Assembly: GCA_963703355.1 (NCBI GenBank)
Contig: OY969813.1
Coordinates: 3,658,001 to 3,722,000, forward strand
DNA: 64,000 bases
Direction of reading: 5' to 3'
Origin: Puia sp963703355
GTDB lineage: Bacteria > Bacteroidota > Bacteroidia > Chitinophagales > Chitinophagaceae
The notes beneath the pieces were generated by a model. It worked only from the letters and a program-made list of their open reading frames with translations, did not search any database and was not told the origin of the DNA. The translations under genes were made by a program, and so were the position numbers. Positions 8,011 to 16,253 of the stretch are shown one piece after another (the first letter of the stretch is position 1; every line of letters starts with the position of its first letter).

Positions 8011-8902
8011 TCTTTTTGTTTTTAAAAAGTGTATCTAATTTTTGTTCGTATTCGTGATAGCTGATACTCTTGTACAACTCTTCCCTCGTCTGCATTGTGT
8101 TCAATACATTTTTTTGTGTACCGTCTTTCCGGATATGCCGGTAAACATTTTCTGCAGCTTTGTTTGCAGCGCGGAATGCTGAAAGGGGATACAAAACCAA
8201 ACCCACACCTGCGTTACGTAATTCTTCCAGTGTATACATAGGTATCATACCAAATTCAGTAATGTTCGCCAATACCGGAACACCGGTTGCAGCCACGAAT
8301 TGCTGATAATATGATAAGTCCGGAACTGCTTCAGCAAAGATAAAATCGGCACCTGCCATTGCATAAGCCTTTGCGCGGTCCAATGTTTTCTCCAATCCTT
8401 CACCGGCAAATGCATCCGTTCTGGCGCCGATCACAAATCCTTCATCTGTTCTTGCATCGACAGCTGCCTTAATTCTGTCAACCATCTCTTCTTTACTGAC
8501 AACTTCTTTTCCAGGCCTGTGCCCACAACGTTTGGCACCTGCCTGATCCTCGATATGTAAAGCCGCTGCACCGGCCTTAATAAGAGATTTTACAGTCCTC
8601 GCTATATTGAATGCTGAAGCACCAAAGCCGGTATCAACGTCCACCAGCAAGGGTGTATCTACCACATTCGTAATCCGGTTAATATCAATCAGTATATCTT
8701 CTAAATTGGTAATGCCGAGGTCGGGAATTCCCAGGGAACCCGCAGCAACACCGCCACCGGAAAGATAAATCGCTTTGAAACCAGCTTGCGTTGCCAGTAA
8801 CGCATGATTTGCGTTGATGGCTCCGACAATCTGGAGTGGCTTTTCCGTTTTCATCGCCTCTCTGAATCGGGATCCCGGAGAATATGTTGCGGTTTCTTTC
8901 AT
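8003..8902 (-). CDS. prpB: Methylisocitrate lyase
   Basis: The 299-residue TIM-barrel enzyme of the isocitrate lyase/PEP mutase family cleaves 2-methylisocitrate to pyruvate and succinate. The catalytic loop is KRCGHRPGKE (C126 as the acid). The metal-binding DVDTGFG (about 88-94) and HIEDQAGAKRCGH are intact, and GARTDAFA and the AEAVPD loops are as expected. It is the first gene of the prpBCD operon. The 170 bp upstream separate it from an SDR gene on the same strand, and no regulator gene is adjacent. Confidence 0.95.
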   Translation of the reverse strand: MKETATYSPGSRFREAMKTEKPLQIVGAINANHALLATQAGFKAIYLSGGGVAAGSLGIPDLGITNLEDILIDINRITNVVDTPLLVDVDTGFGASAFNIARTVKSLIKAGAAALHIEDQAGAKRCGHRPGKEVVSKEEMVDRIKAAVDARTDEGFVIGARTDAFAGEGLEKTLDRAKAYAMAGADFIFAEAVPDLSYYQQFVAATGVPVLANITEFGMIPMYTLEELRNAGVGLVLYPLSAFRAANKAAENVYRHIRKDGTQKNVLNTMQTREELYKSISYHEYEQKLDTLFKNKKNV

Positions 8903-9077
8903 ATTTAATTTAATGGCTGAAGGTCAGGTTACCTGTCGACTCACAACCTTGTCATGTATTACTGAACACCGCAAAAATAGGCGTTTTTAAGCTGAAGGAA
9001 TATGCATTCAATCCGTCTCAGTATGAAGAAATTTTTAACGATCGGTTCATTAGTTACGGCTCGTTACATGATGGGGA

Positions 9078-9977
9078 TTAAGGAAAGATTACACCCGTTG
9101 CTTTTTCTGCGAAAGACCAGAGTTTTTTTGCGAGTTGTTCGTCCAATGCATTTTCTTTGATGGCCGCTTCCGCTGGATATCCCCTATAACCACCGTCCTG
9201 GTCGGGACCGTATAATTTTCCGGGTTGTGCGTCTTTTGAAACACCCGCATATAGTGAAGGGAGTGCGCCCTGCCAGGGATCCATCAATTCGCCAACGCGC
9301 GCTATGCCTGCAGTTAATTCTTCTTTACTCATGTGCCGGGTGAGTTCTGTTTTATTCGCGCCTGGTTGTGCTGCGATGGAAGCTGTTTGTGCATGAACAG
9401 CAGAAAGTCTTCGTTGCAGTTCAATCGAAAATATTAAATCAGCCAGTTTACTTTGCGCATACTCACGCATCGGGTCATAAGATATTTCAGATTTTAAATT
9501 ATCGAAGTCTATCACGCCTCGCAGATAAGCGAGACTGCTCACTGTTATGATCCTTGAACCCTTTGTTTTCTCAAGAAGCGGGAATAGCCTTCCCGTCAGC
9601 GCAAAATGCCCCAGAAAGTTTACACCGAATTGGAGTTCATATCCTTCTTTTGTTTTCGAAGCAGGAGGAATCATCACACCGGCATTGTTGATCAGCAAAT
9701 CAAGTCGGTTAAAACGACGGATAAATTCTTCGGCGAATTTTTTTATTGAATTCAGATCTGAAAGGTCAAGCTGTTCAACTTCAACAGTACCCTTTCCTTT
9801 TTGCTGACGTATTCTGTCGATAGCAATAGCAGAAGCTGCCAGATTGCGATTGGCCATGATAACCTCTGCACCTTTTTCATAGAGTGCCAGCGCTGTCTCA
9901 AATCCCACGCCAGCATTGGAACCGGTAACTATCGCCGTTTTACCCGATAAATCGGGGATATTTTCTTTTGTCCACAT
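9078..9977 (-). CDS. SDR-family oxidoreductase (retinol dehydrogenase-like)
   Basis: This is a classical short-chain dehydrogenase of about 299 residues. Its cofactor loop is TGSNAGVGFETA, followed by the structural NNAG, the catalytic Ser in ITVSSLAY, and YAQSK with Tyr and Lys. The insert-bearing C-terminal part (PGANKTELTRHM, SLYAGVSKDAQPGKLYGPD) resembles the retinol-dehydrogenase/WW-oxidoreductase branch, which often uses NADP(H). I place the start at the ATG giving MWTKENIPDLSGK. An in-frame extension up to 10082 exists but overlaps the divergent barrel gene and adds non-family sequence. The substrate is unknown. Confidence 0.85.
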   Translation of the reverse strand: MWTKENIPDLSGKTAIVTGSNAGVGFETALALYEKGAEVIMANRNLAASAIAIDRIRQQKGKGTVEVEQLDLSDLNSIKKFAEEFIRRFNRLDLLINNAGVMIPPASKTKEGYELQFGVNFLGHFALTGRLFPLLEKTKGSRIITVSSLAYLRGVIDFDNLKSEISYDPMREYAQSKLADLIFSIELQRRLSAVHAQTASIAAQPGANKTELTRHMSKEELTAGIARVGELMDPWQGALPSLYAGVSKDAQPGKLYGPDQDGGYRGYPAEAAIKENALDEQLAKKLWSFAEKATGVIFP

Positions 9978-10091
9978 AATAATCATTAACGATCCGCGAA
10001 GGGTATTGTTGACAACAAAGAGATTTATTTGATTAAGTTCTTTTTCGATCATAATTTTAAACGGTTCCGACGGCTGCATCAACCTTCTTTT

Positions 10092-11003
10092 ATGAGAAAA
10101 TTCACCAAAGGATTTAAAACGCCTGGCTTTATTTCAAAATTCTTTTTCGCTGCTTTGTTATTTTGTGTATCCGTGCAATTGGTCAATGCACAGGATTCCC
10201 TTGGTCATAAAAAACCTGCAAGAGTAGTTCCATGGTTTGTAGAACGTTTCAGAATTTCTGCTGGTGCTTTTGTTCCCATCAATAACACCAATATTCAGGT
10301 TGGAGTGAAAGGTGGTCTTGCGGGTACCGATATCGATTTTGAAAAAGATCTCGGCTTTAGTAAATCGGCATTCACTTTTCTGGCCAATGCACAATGGCGC
10401 GTTTCAAGCCGCTCCAGAATTAATCTGAATTATTATAATATCCCCCGTAGTTCCACTCATACGCTCCAAAAAGACATCACTTTTCGCGACAGTACGTATC
10501 CTGTAAATGCTACCGTGAATAGTTTTTTCAATACAGCCATCTATCAATTTTCATACGGTTATTCCATTCTCTCCAAACCAACTTACGAAGTGGGCATCCT
10601 GGTAGGCGCTCATATCGTTGGAGGAAAGGCGGGTATCGGTCTGGCTACGCAAAATGCATCATTGGCGAGAAGTACCAATTTTGGTTTCACTGCTCCCCTG
10701 CCGGATATTGGATTGTGGGGAGGTTATGCGTTTACAAATAAACTGGGCGTAACCCTGGACATCGATTATCTATCCCTCACTGTCAATAATATCACCGGCA
10801 GTATTTTCGCTTATAATCTTCTTTTCCTTTACAGGGTGGCAGATAAACTGGATATCTCACTGGGTTACACAGGACTTAATTTCAAAGTAACCGATGATGG
10901 AAAAAATGCAAGCGGCACATTTAAATGGGGATATAACGGTCCCGCGCTTGGTCTCAGTTATTCCTTCGGAAAAAGGCCCTGGGTAACTGCTGAGATGCAT
11001 TAA
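10092..11003 (+). CDS. Outer-membrane beta-barrel protein
   Basis: The 303-residue protein has an N-terminal export signal (FFFAALLFCVSVQLVNAQ after a basic stretch). The body shows alternating polar and hydrophobic strands and repeated aromatic turns (RFRISAGAF, SRSRINLNYY, FSYGYSILS, GLWGGYAF, LDIDYLSLT, GLSYSFGK), which indicates a small barrel of roughly 8-10 strands. The upstream TTG frame start is rejected because ATG 10092 gives a clean signal sequence. The next gene is an OmpA-family lipoprotein, so the two may share an envelope role. No specific transport function can be assigned. Confidence 0.75.
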   Translation: MRKFTKGFKTPGFISKFFFAALLFCVSVQLVNAQDSLGHKKPARVVPWFVERFRISAGAFVPINNTNIQVGVKGGLAGTDIDFEKDLGFSKSAFTFLANAQWRVSSRSRINLNYYNIPRSSTHTLQKDITFRDSTYPVNATVNSFFNTAIYQFSYGYSILSKPTYEVGILVGAHIVGGKAGIGLATQNASLARSTNFGFTAPLPDIGLWGGYAFTNKLGVTLDIDYLSLTVNNITGSIFAYNLLFLYRVADKLDISLGYTGLNFKVTDDGKNASGTFKWGYNGPALGLSYSFGKRPWVTAEMH

Positions 11004-11139
11004 TTTCACAACTATTCCCGCTACTTTTGACCAGCTGAATAAATGTAGCAAGGCTTTTGGAAAAGGATTTATTTCACTGATAAAAACTATCCCGGTTTAA
11101 TCAAATTTGCATTCATTCATATTCATTCAATCAAAATCA

Positions 11140-11904
11140 ATGAAACAAACAATTCTCGCCATTTTTATTTTGGGTTCCCTGATGAGCTCCTGTGTATCCA
11201 AGAAAAAACTGGAAGCTGCCGATCAGCAGATAACGAGCCTGAATGGGCGCATTGACAGTCTGTCAAAAATCAATCAGGATTGTCAGCAGTCCGTTGCCCA
11301 GTTAAAAACAGACAACGCTAAATTTAGCGCTGAAATAGAAGCGTCCAACAAAGCAAGAGAAGCGTATAAAGCGAGGGTGGCTGCTTTTAATCAAACACTC
11401 CAGGAAAACGGGACGTCGATGGAGGAAATAAAAAATAAGATCGAAGCTTCGCTGGCTGCTTTCAAGGACGCTGGTATAACGTCTAAATATAAAAACGGAC
11501 TGGTATATATTTCCATGCAGGATAAGCTGATGTTTCCCAGTGGCAGTACGAAAATTAATGACCAGGGAAGGCAGGCACTTTCAGTTATAGCAGACGCGAT
11601 AAATGAATACAAGCATCTGGTATGTTATGTAGTTGGCAACACAGATACGGTAAAAGTTGCCAGAGGTTTTACCGACAACTGGTCGCTGAGTACAGAACGC
11701 GCAAACACCATTGTTCGGATTCTCAGGGACCTGTATGGCGCGGATCCTTATCGGATCGTTGCTGCCGGTCGTGGTAAATATGATCCGATCGCTGATAATT
11801 CAACCGAAGAAGGACGTGCACAGAATCGCCGAATCGATATCGTACTCAACCCTGATCTGAGCAGATTATGGGGCATGATGTTGAAAGATGATGCAAGCAA
11901 ATAA
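11140..11904 (+). CDS. OmpA-family peptidoglycan-binding lipoprotein
   Basis: The protein has 254 residues, with an SPII signal whose lipobox is LMSSC at about residues 16-20. A heptad-like coiled coil follows (about 25-110, rich in Gln, Ser, Lys and Glu). The OmpA_C domain comes last: SGSTKINDQGRQALSVIADAI, GNTDTV, LSTERANTIVRIL, and the peptidoglycan-binding NRRIDIV. Asp and Arg at the diaminopimelate-binding positions are retained. The protein would tether the outer membrane to the wall. I use the ATG at 11140, since the upstream TTG frame adds 11 residues without purpose. It lies downstream of the barrel gene on the same strand. Confidence 0.9.
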   Translation: MKQTILAIFILGSLMSSCVSKKKLEAADQQITSLNGRIDSLSKINQDCQQSVAQLKTDNAKFSAEIEASNKAREAYKARVAAFNQTLQENGTSMEEIKNKIEASLAAFKDAGITSKYKNGLVYISMQDKLMFPSGSTKINDQGRQALSVIADAINEYKHLVCYVVGNTDTVKVARGFTDNWSLSTERANTIVRILRDLYGADPYRIVAAGRGKYDPIADNSTEEGRAQNRRIDIVLNPDLSRLWGMMLKDDASK

Positions 11905-11938
11905 TAAACCTTAAAACCGGATTTCTAAATTTATTTTT

Positions 11939-12868
11939 ATGAAAGATGCGATCAAAAATATCAATATAACAAGACTGCTCATTATTGCAGGAATTTTAAT
12001 GACCATTCCATTTCAGCAATTGCTTGCACAGCGGGGTGGAAAACCTGGTGGCGGTGGCGGGCGTGGAGGAGGAGGTGGTTCACAAGCAGCACAATCAAGG
12101 CCTGCATCGAGGCCATCTACTCAGCCTTCCAGACCGAACAACAATATGAGCCGCCCTCCTGCCAACAACAATAATGGAAACAGGGGCAGCTACAACAATA
12201 ATGGAAACAGGGGAAACAACAATATCAACTCCGGAAACAGAAATGTAAATATTAATAACAGTCACCATAACAACGTTAATGTGAATGTGAATAGAAACGT
12301 GTATGTGAACAATCGCAACACGTATGTAGCGAGAAATCCTTATCATCCTTATGCAAGACCGCCTTATCGTTATGGAGGATATCGGTATTATAGCTATCAT
12401 CCTTATTATTATCATCCCTATCATCCCTATTACTGGGGACCAACATGGCATCCCTGGGGATTTTTTGTGGCAGCTGTAGCGACTACGGCAATTGTTGTGG
12501 CCGTAGCAAACGAACAATATCGTTATGACGCAGGAGTCTTTTACGCTCCATCTAATGGAGGATATACAGTAGTTCCTGCTCCAGTGGGAGCCGTGGTCAC
12601 TACCGTTCCGTCGGGAACCCAAACGGTGGTCGTCAACCAAACGACTAATAATTATTATTACGGTGGAACCTACTATGAAAAAACCGGCGACGGCTATAAA
12701 GTGGTTGCACCTACTGCAGGAACAATCGTTGAGAGTCTGCCGGATGGGGGGGAGGAAGTAACCATCGGAGACCAGAAATATGTGAAATTCGGCCAGACTT
12801 ACTATCAGCCCATTCAACAGGACGGGAAGAGTGTTTATGAAGTGGCCACCGTGGAGGCGGATAAATAA
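11939..12868 (+). CDS. Secreted DUF6515 protein with low-complexity region
   Basis: This 309-residue secreted protein has a signal peptide ending LLAQ. A Gly-rich stretch, then an Asn/Gly/Arg-rich low-complexity region (about 35-130, many NNN and GNRG units), then a Tyr/His/Pro-rich segment (HPYYYHPYHPYYW) and a hydrophobic segment (FFVAAVATTAIVVAVA) follow. The C-terminal 90 residues carry two DUF6515 repeats with the pattern GGTYYEKTGDGYKVV / VKFGQTYYQP. DUF6515 is a Bacteroidota family of unknown function seen in exported proteins. The long antisense frame over it is a by-product of the low-complexity DNA. Confidence 0.85.
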   Translation: MKDAIKNINITRLLIIAGILMTIPFQQLLAQRGGKPGGGGGRGGGGGSQAAQSRPASRPSTQPSRPNNNMSRPPANNNNGNRGSYNNNGNRGNNNINSGNRNVNINNSHHNNVNVNVNRNVYVNNRNTYVARNPYHPYARPPYRYGGYRYYSYHPYYYHPYHPYYWGPTWHPWGFFVAAVATTAIVVAVANEQYRYDAGVFYAPSNGGYTVVPAPVGAVVTTVPSGTQTVVVNQTTNNYYYGGTYYEKTGDGYKVVAPTAGTIVESLPDGGEEVTIGDQKYVKFGQTYYQPIQQDGKSVYEVATVEADK

Positions 12869-12932
12869 ACTTTGACGACTACCCCGGTGGTCAGGAAAAG
12901 GTGCTGATTCGTATCAAACCGCTATCGTTACC

Positions 12933-12986
12933 CCACCAAGTCCATACCAAGTCCGTTGTTTAACGGACTTGGTATGGACTTGGTGG
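12933..12986. repeat. 54-bp perfect palindrome (25-bp stem, 4-nt loop)
   Basis: Arms 12933-12957 and 12962-12986 are exact reverse complements, separated by GTTT. Each arm itself contains a tandem CCAAGTCC ... CCAAGTCC spaced by ATA. No T run follows on either strand, so it is not a standard intrinsic terminator. It lies in a 220-bp gap between the DUF6515 gene and the M28 peptidase gene, which otherwise shows nothing recognisable. Confidence 0.9.
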
Positions 12987-13090
12987 CCTGCTGGTAATAA
13001 TCTGTCAGGACTTAGACAGCTATCCAGTCATAATAATTTTAAATAGATAACGGCGATCTTTCAGGAAAATTTCAAATTAATTTTCGAATT

Positions 13091-14734
13091 ATGAGAAGGT
13101 TTTTGTTGTATTTCAAATGTATTGTGGTTTTGGCATTTCTCGCGTCCTGTAGTCAGCCTGCTACGGAAAATAAAACCAATAGCTCGATTTTTAACAGAGA
13201 CAGTCTCGCGAGCCATATTATTATGCTGGCTTCTGATTCCTTTCAGGGTAGAAAACCATTTTCTTTAGGAGAAACCAGAACCCTGGCTTATATGGAAAAT
13301 CAATTCCGTGCAGTAGGATTGGAACCAGGCAACGGGATGAGCTATCTGCAGCCTGTTCCCATGGTACAAATTTCATTGAATGCCGATTCTCTAATGAAAG
13401 TGGAATCACCAAAAGGCAGTTTTGTTTTGCATCATACCGACGACTATGTGGTGTCTACGCAGTATGCAGATTCAGTAATATCCCTGAATAAAGACGAACT
13501 GATATTCGCGGGTTATGGAGTAGTAGCACCGGAATATAACTGGAACGACTATGCGGGAATTAACGTGAAGGGAAAGGTTGTGCTGGTGATGGTAAACGAT
13601 CCTGGCTTCGGCACAGACGACACTACGATTTTTAAGGGAAAAACGATGACTTATTATGGGCGGTGGACTTACAAATATGAAGAAGCAGCAAGACAGGGAG
13701 CAAAAGCCTGTCTGATTATTCATAATACCCAGGCAGCGTCTTATCCGTTTAGTGTTGTGCAACATTCCTGGGGGACTTCCAATCTCTACCTGGACAAAAA
13801 AAACGGACCGTATCATTGTCTCTTACAGGGATGGGTAAGCGCAGATGCAACGAAGAAATTATTATCAGCTGCGGGAAAAGATACCTCGTTACTGGTACAG
13901 GCTAATAAACGTGGTTTTAAAGCCATTTCGTTACACGAGAAACTTTCTACAAGTGTTCGTGTGAATGCGGTATACAAGGTTTCACAAAACGTAATTGGTA
14001 AGATAACCGGTACCAAAAGACCTGATGAATATATACTTTATACCGCGCACTGGGATCATCTGGGTATTGGTAAACCGGATGCAAAAGGAGATTCTATTTT
14101 TAATGGGGCAATCGACAATGCCAGTGGTAGTGCAGCACTGATCGAAATGGCAAGGGCATTTGTTCATCTGAAAGAAAAACCAGAGCGGACTATTTTATTT
14201 CTTTCTGTAACAGGAGAAGAACAGGGACTATTGGGATCGGAATATTATGGCGAACATCCCATCTATCCACTTAAAAAGACGGTGGCCGATATCAATATGG
14301 ATGGAATAAAACCTAATGAAAAAAGCAACGATATCGTAATTACAGGATACGGGCAAAATGAATTGGAACATTATGTGGAAGATGCAGCCAAAATACAGGG
14401 CAGATATATCTCTCCTGAATCACATCCTGAAGCCGGACATTATTTTCGTTCAGATCATTTCAGTCTGGCGAAAGTAGGGGTTCCCGCCATCGACGTTTCC
14501 GGCGGAACAGATATTGTTGGGAAAGGAAAAGAATATGGACTGAAACAGGAGGAGGATTATGTTGCACATCATTATCATTCGCAGTCTGATGAATACGATT
14601 CCACCTGGACCTTCGAGGGTGGGATGCAGGATATGGAATTGTTGTTTATGATAGGCAAACGTCTTGCGTTTGAAACAACCTGGCCGGCGTGGAAACCAGG
14701 TTCCGAATTCAAAGCGATCAGGGAGAAACAATAG
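13091..14734 (+). CDS. M28-family aminopeptidase, lipoprotein
   Basis: The 547-residue zinc peptidase is exported as a lipoprotein (lipobox LASC, about residue 20). A PA-like insert (about 160-270, GKVVLVMVNDPG) precedes the catalytic part. The metal ligands and catalytic residues of M28 are visible in order: TAHWDHLG (about 317-324), GAIDNASG (about 340), TGEEQGLLGSE (about 375), NMDG (about 401) and FRSDHFSL (about 452-459). Members remove N-terminal residues from peptides in the periplasm or at the surface. A TlpA-like gene begins 6 bp downstream and is likely co-transcribed. Confidence 0.93.
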   Translation: MRRFLLYFKCIVVLAFLASCSQPATENKTNSSIFNRDSLASHIIMLASDSFQGRKPFSLGETRTLAYMENQFRAVGLEPGNGMSYLQPVPMVQISLNADSLMKVESPKGSFVLHHTDDYVVSTQYADSVISLNKDELIFAGYGVVAPEYNWNDYAGINVKGKVVLVMVNDPGFGTDDTTIFKGKTMTYYGRWTYKYEEAARQGAKACLIIHNTQAASYPFSVVQHSWGTSNLYLDKKNGPYHCLLQGWVSADATKKLLSAAGKDTSLLVQANKRGFKAISLHEKLSTSVRVNAVYKVSQNVIGKITGTKRPDEYILYTAHWDHLGIGKPDAKGDSIFNGAIDNASGSAALIEMARAFVHLKEKPERTILFLSVTGEEQGLLGSEYYGEHPIYPLKKTVADINMDGIKPNEKSNDIVITGYGQNELEHYVEDAAKIQGRYISPESHPEAGHYFRSDHFSLAKVGVPAIDVSGGTDIVGKGKEYGLKQEEDYVAHHYHSQSDEYDSTWTFEGGMQDMELLFMIGKRLAFETTWPAWKPGSEFKAIREKQ

Positions 14735-14740
14735 TTTGAA

Positions 14741-15793
14741 TTGAAAAAGTTTATTTATTTTTTATTATTCTTCTGGAGTGATGCCTGTGTGGCACAATCA
14801 AAAAATACATTTATTTTGTCGGGCTCAATCAATTCGGATAGTGGAATGATATGCCTGAATGGTTATGGAAATAATGCCGCTTTTCCTTCCGAATTTAATT
14901 TCTCTCCGGTGCCTGTAACAAATGGGAAATTTAGAATTGAAGGTAAAATCACCAATCCTTCCGCTTTAATACTCATATTGAGAGTCGGGGGAAAGCCAAC
15001 CTATATTTCCGGCGTGTTTTTCATCGATCGCGGATCCCAGAAAATCAGTTGTAACGTAGATTCAATACGTAAGACTCCGGGTATACATAATGCTACGATG
15101 GCTGAATACTTAGGAGAATACTGCTCGATCGAATATCGGTCAATAGATACAGTTGGCGATTACTATGCAAGGAATGTTTTGTATGGTAAATATTTGCAAC
15201 ATTATGCATTAAGACATCCTGATTCTTATGTGGCACTTTGGGAGGTTTCGGGATTAATTAAAGGAGGATATAACGAACAATCCGATTCGGCATTTAGCGC
15301 TTTATCTAATAAGATTAAATTTTCGAACACAGGAAAATTCGTAGCTGATGAACTCAGCCATTTGCGTTTAACAAAAAAAGGCGCTGAATTTCCTACATTG
15401 AAGGCCGTTGACTTACAGGGCCAAAATCGGGAAATTTCTTTCCATGATTCGAACGCTAAATTTACATTGGTTGACTTTTGGTTTGCCCATTGTAGTGCCT
15501 GTTTGAGTGAATTTCCCGATTACATTAACATCTTTGATAAATATCAAAACAAGGGTTTTTCAATGACAGGAATATCCATTGATACATCAAAAGCAGATGT
15601 CGACGCATGGAGGGATATTATAAAAAATAAGTCATTAAATTGGAATCAGTTTAGGGTCTCGAGCGAAACGATAAACAATTTACGAATTGCGCTATATCCA
15701 ACGAATTTTCTTCTCGACTACTCAGGAAAAATTATTGCTAGCGATATGGATACGAAACAACTTGCTGATTTTTTGCATGATAAGTTAAAATAA
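14741..15793 (+). CDS. TlpA-like thiol-disulfide protein with DUF4369 domain, TTG start
   Basis: The 350-residue protein has a signal peptide (KKFIYFLLFFWSDACVAQ), an N-terminal DUF4369 beta domain (about 25-130, FILSGSINSDSGMICLNG) and a C-terminal thioredoxin fold (about 225-350). The redox motif is FWFAHCSACLSEFP, that is Cys-Ser-Ala-Cys rather than the common CxPC. Such proteins reduce or oxidise periplasmic disulfides. The start must be TTG at 14741: a TAG stop lies two codons upstream and the next in-frame ATG would destroy the signal peptide. It sits 6 bp behind the M28 peptidase gene and is followed by a hairpin terminator. Confidence 0.88.
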   Translation: MKKFIYFLLFFWSDACVAQSKNTFILSGSINSDSGMICLNGYGNNAAFPSEFNFSPVPVTNGKFRIEGKITNPSALILILRVGGKPTYISGVFFIDRGSQKISCNVDSIRKTPGIHNATMAEYLGEYCSIEYRSIDTVGDYYARNVLYGKYLQHYALRHPDSYVALWEVSGLIKGGYNEQSDSAFSALSNKIKFSNTGKFVADELSHLRLTKKGAEFPTLKAVDLQGQNREISFHDSNAKFTLVDFWFAHCSACLSEFPDYINIFDKYQNKGFSMTGISIDTSKADVDAWRDIIKNKSLNWNQFRVSSETINNLRIALYPTNFLLDYSGKIIASDMDTKQLADFLHDKLK

Positions 15794-15794
15794 A

Positions 15795-15820
15795 AAAAGC
15801 TCCCCATATAGGAAGCTTTT
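15795..15820. terminator. Bidirectional intrinsic terminator
   Basis: The stem AAAAGCT+CC pairs with GG+AGCTTTT, with a one-base bulge and loop CCATATA or similar. There are A-rich and T-rich tracts on either side. It lies between the convergent TlpA-like gene and the small lipoprotein gene, so it can serve both. Confidence 0.75.
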
Positions 15821-15839
15821 ATCAACGACACTATATCTG

Positions 15840-16025
15840 CTATCCGTGAACGTCCATTTCAAAATTTACATTGGCTGGTGGAGGGGTGTGATGACGATCA
15901 TACCATCCTCTTGAATGATGATGATAGGTGTCATAATAATGACTTTCCGCACATCCCGACATTGATAATGCCAACATAAAAAGGAAAGCAACAAGTCCTA
16001 ACGTTTTGCTAATTGTATGTTTCAT
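15840..16025 (-). CDS. Small His-rich lipoprotein
   Basis: The 61-residue precursor has a signal of LVAFLFMLALSMSGC, lipobox MSGC. The mature part is only about 38 residues and holds HYYDTYHHHSRGWYDRHH, a dense His/Tyr/Asp cluster, followed by a Pro-rich end. Such clusters can bind divalent metal, but no function is known. The gene is convergent with the TlpA-like gene and shares its terminator. The 228 bp to the divergent M81 gene hold no other feature I recognise beyond likely promoters. Confidence 0.75.
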   Translation of the reverse strand: MKHTISKTLGLVAFLFMLALSMSGCAESHYYDTYHHHSRGWYDRHHTPPPANVNFEMDVHG

Positions 16026-16253
16026 AATTACTGATTGTATACTGTATGTGGGTTAAAAACCCTGCCAGATGGTAAGTGGTTGTAAATCACGTAATACAAA
16101 ACAAATGAGGTTTTCGAACTGTAGACAATTATACCCGTCCCCTCTCTAACGTTCATGAATATCTTACCTGAATCATTCGCCAGGCCCAGCAGCATTTGAT
16201 TATCAGTTTTTATACAATGACTCTATATTTACATAATCCAAATTTTCTGAGCC

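Noticed and set aside
5367..8902. Incomplete methylcitrate pathway as an anomaly
   Set aside because: Absence of acnD and prpF is usual when PrpD is present and a general aconitase is encoded elsewhere.
12095..12817. 240-codon minus-strand frame with Ile/Val-rich repeats
   Set aside because: It is the exact antisense of the low-complexity Asn/Tyr/His-rich part of the DUF6515 gene, whose signal peptide and domain are clear.
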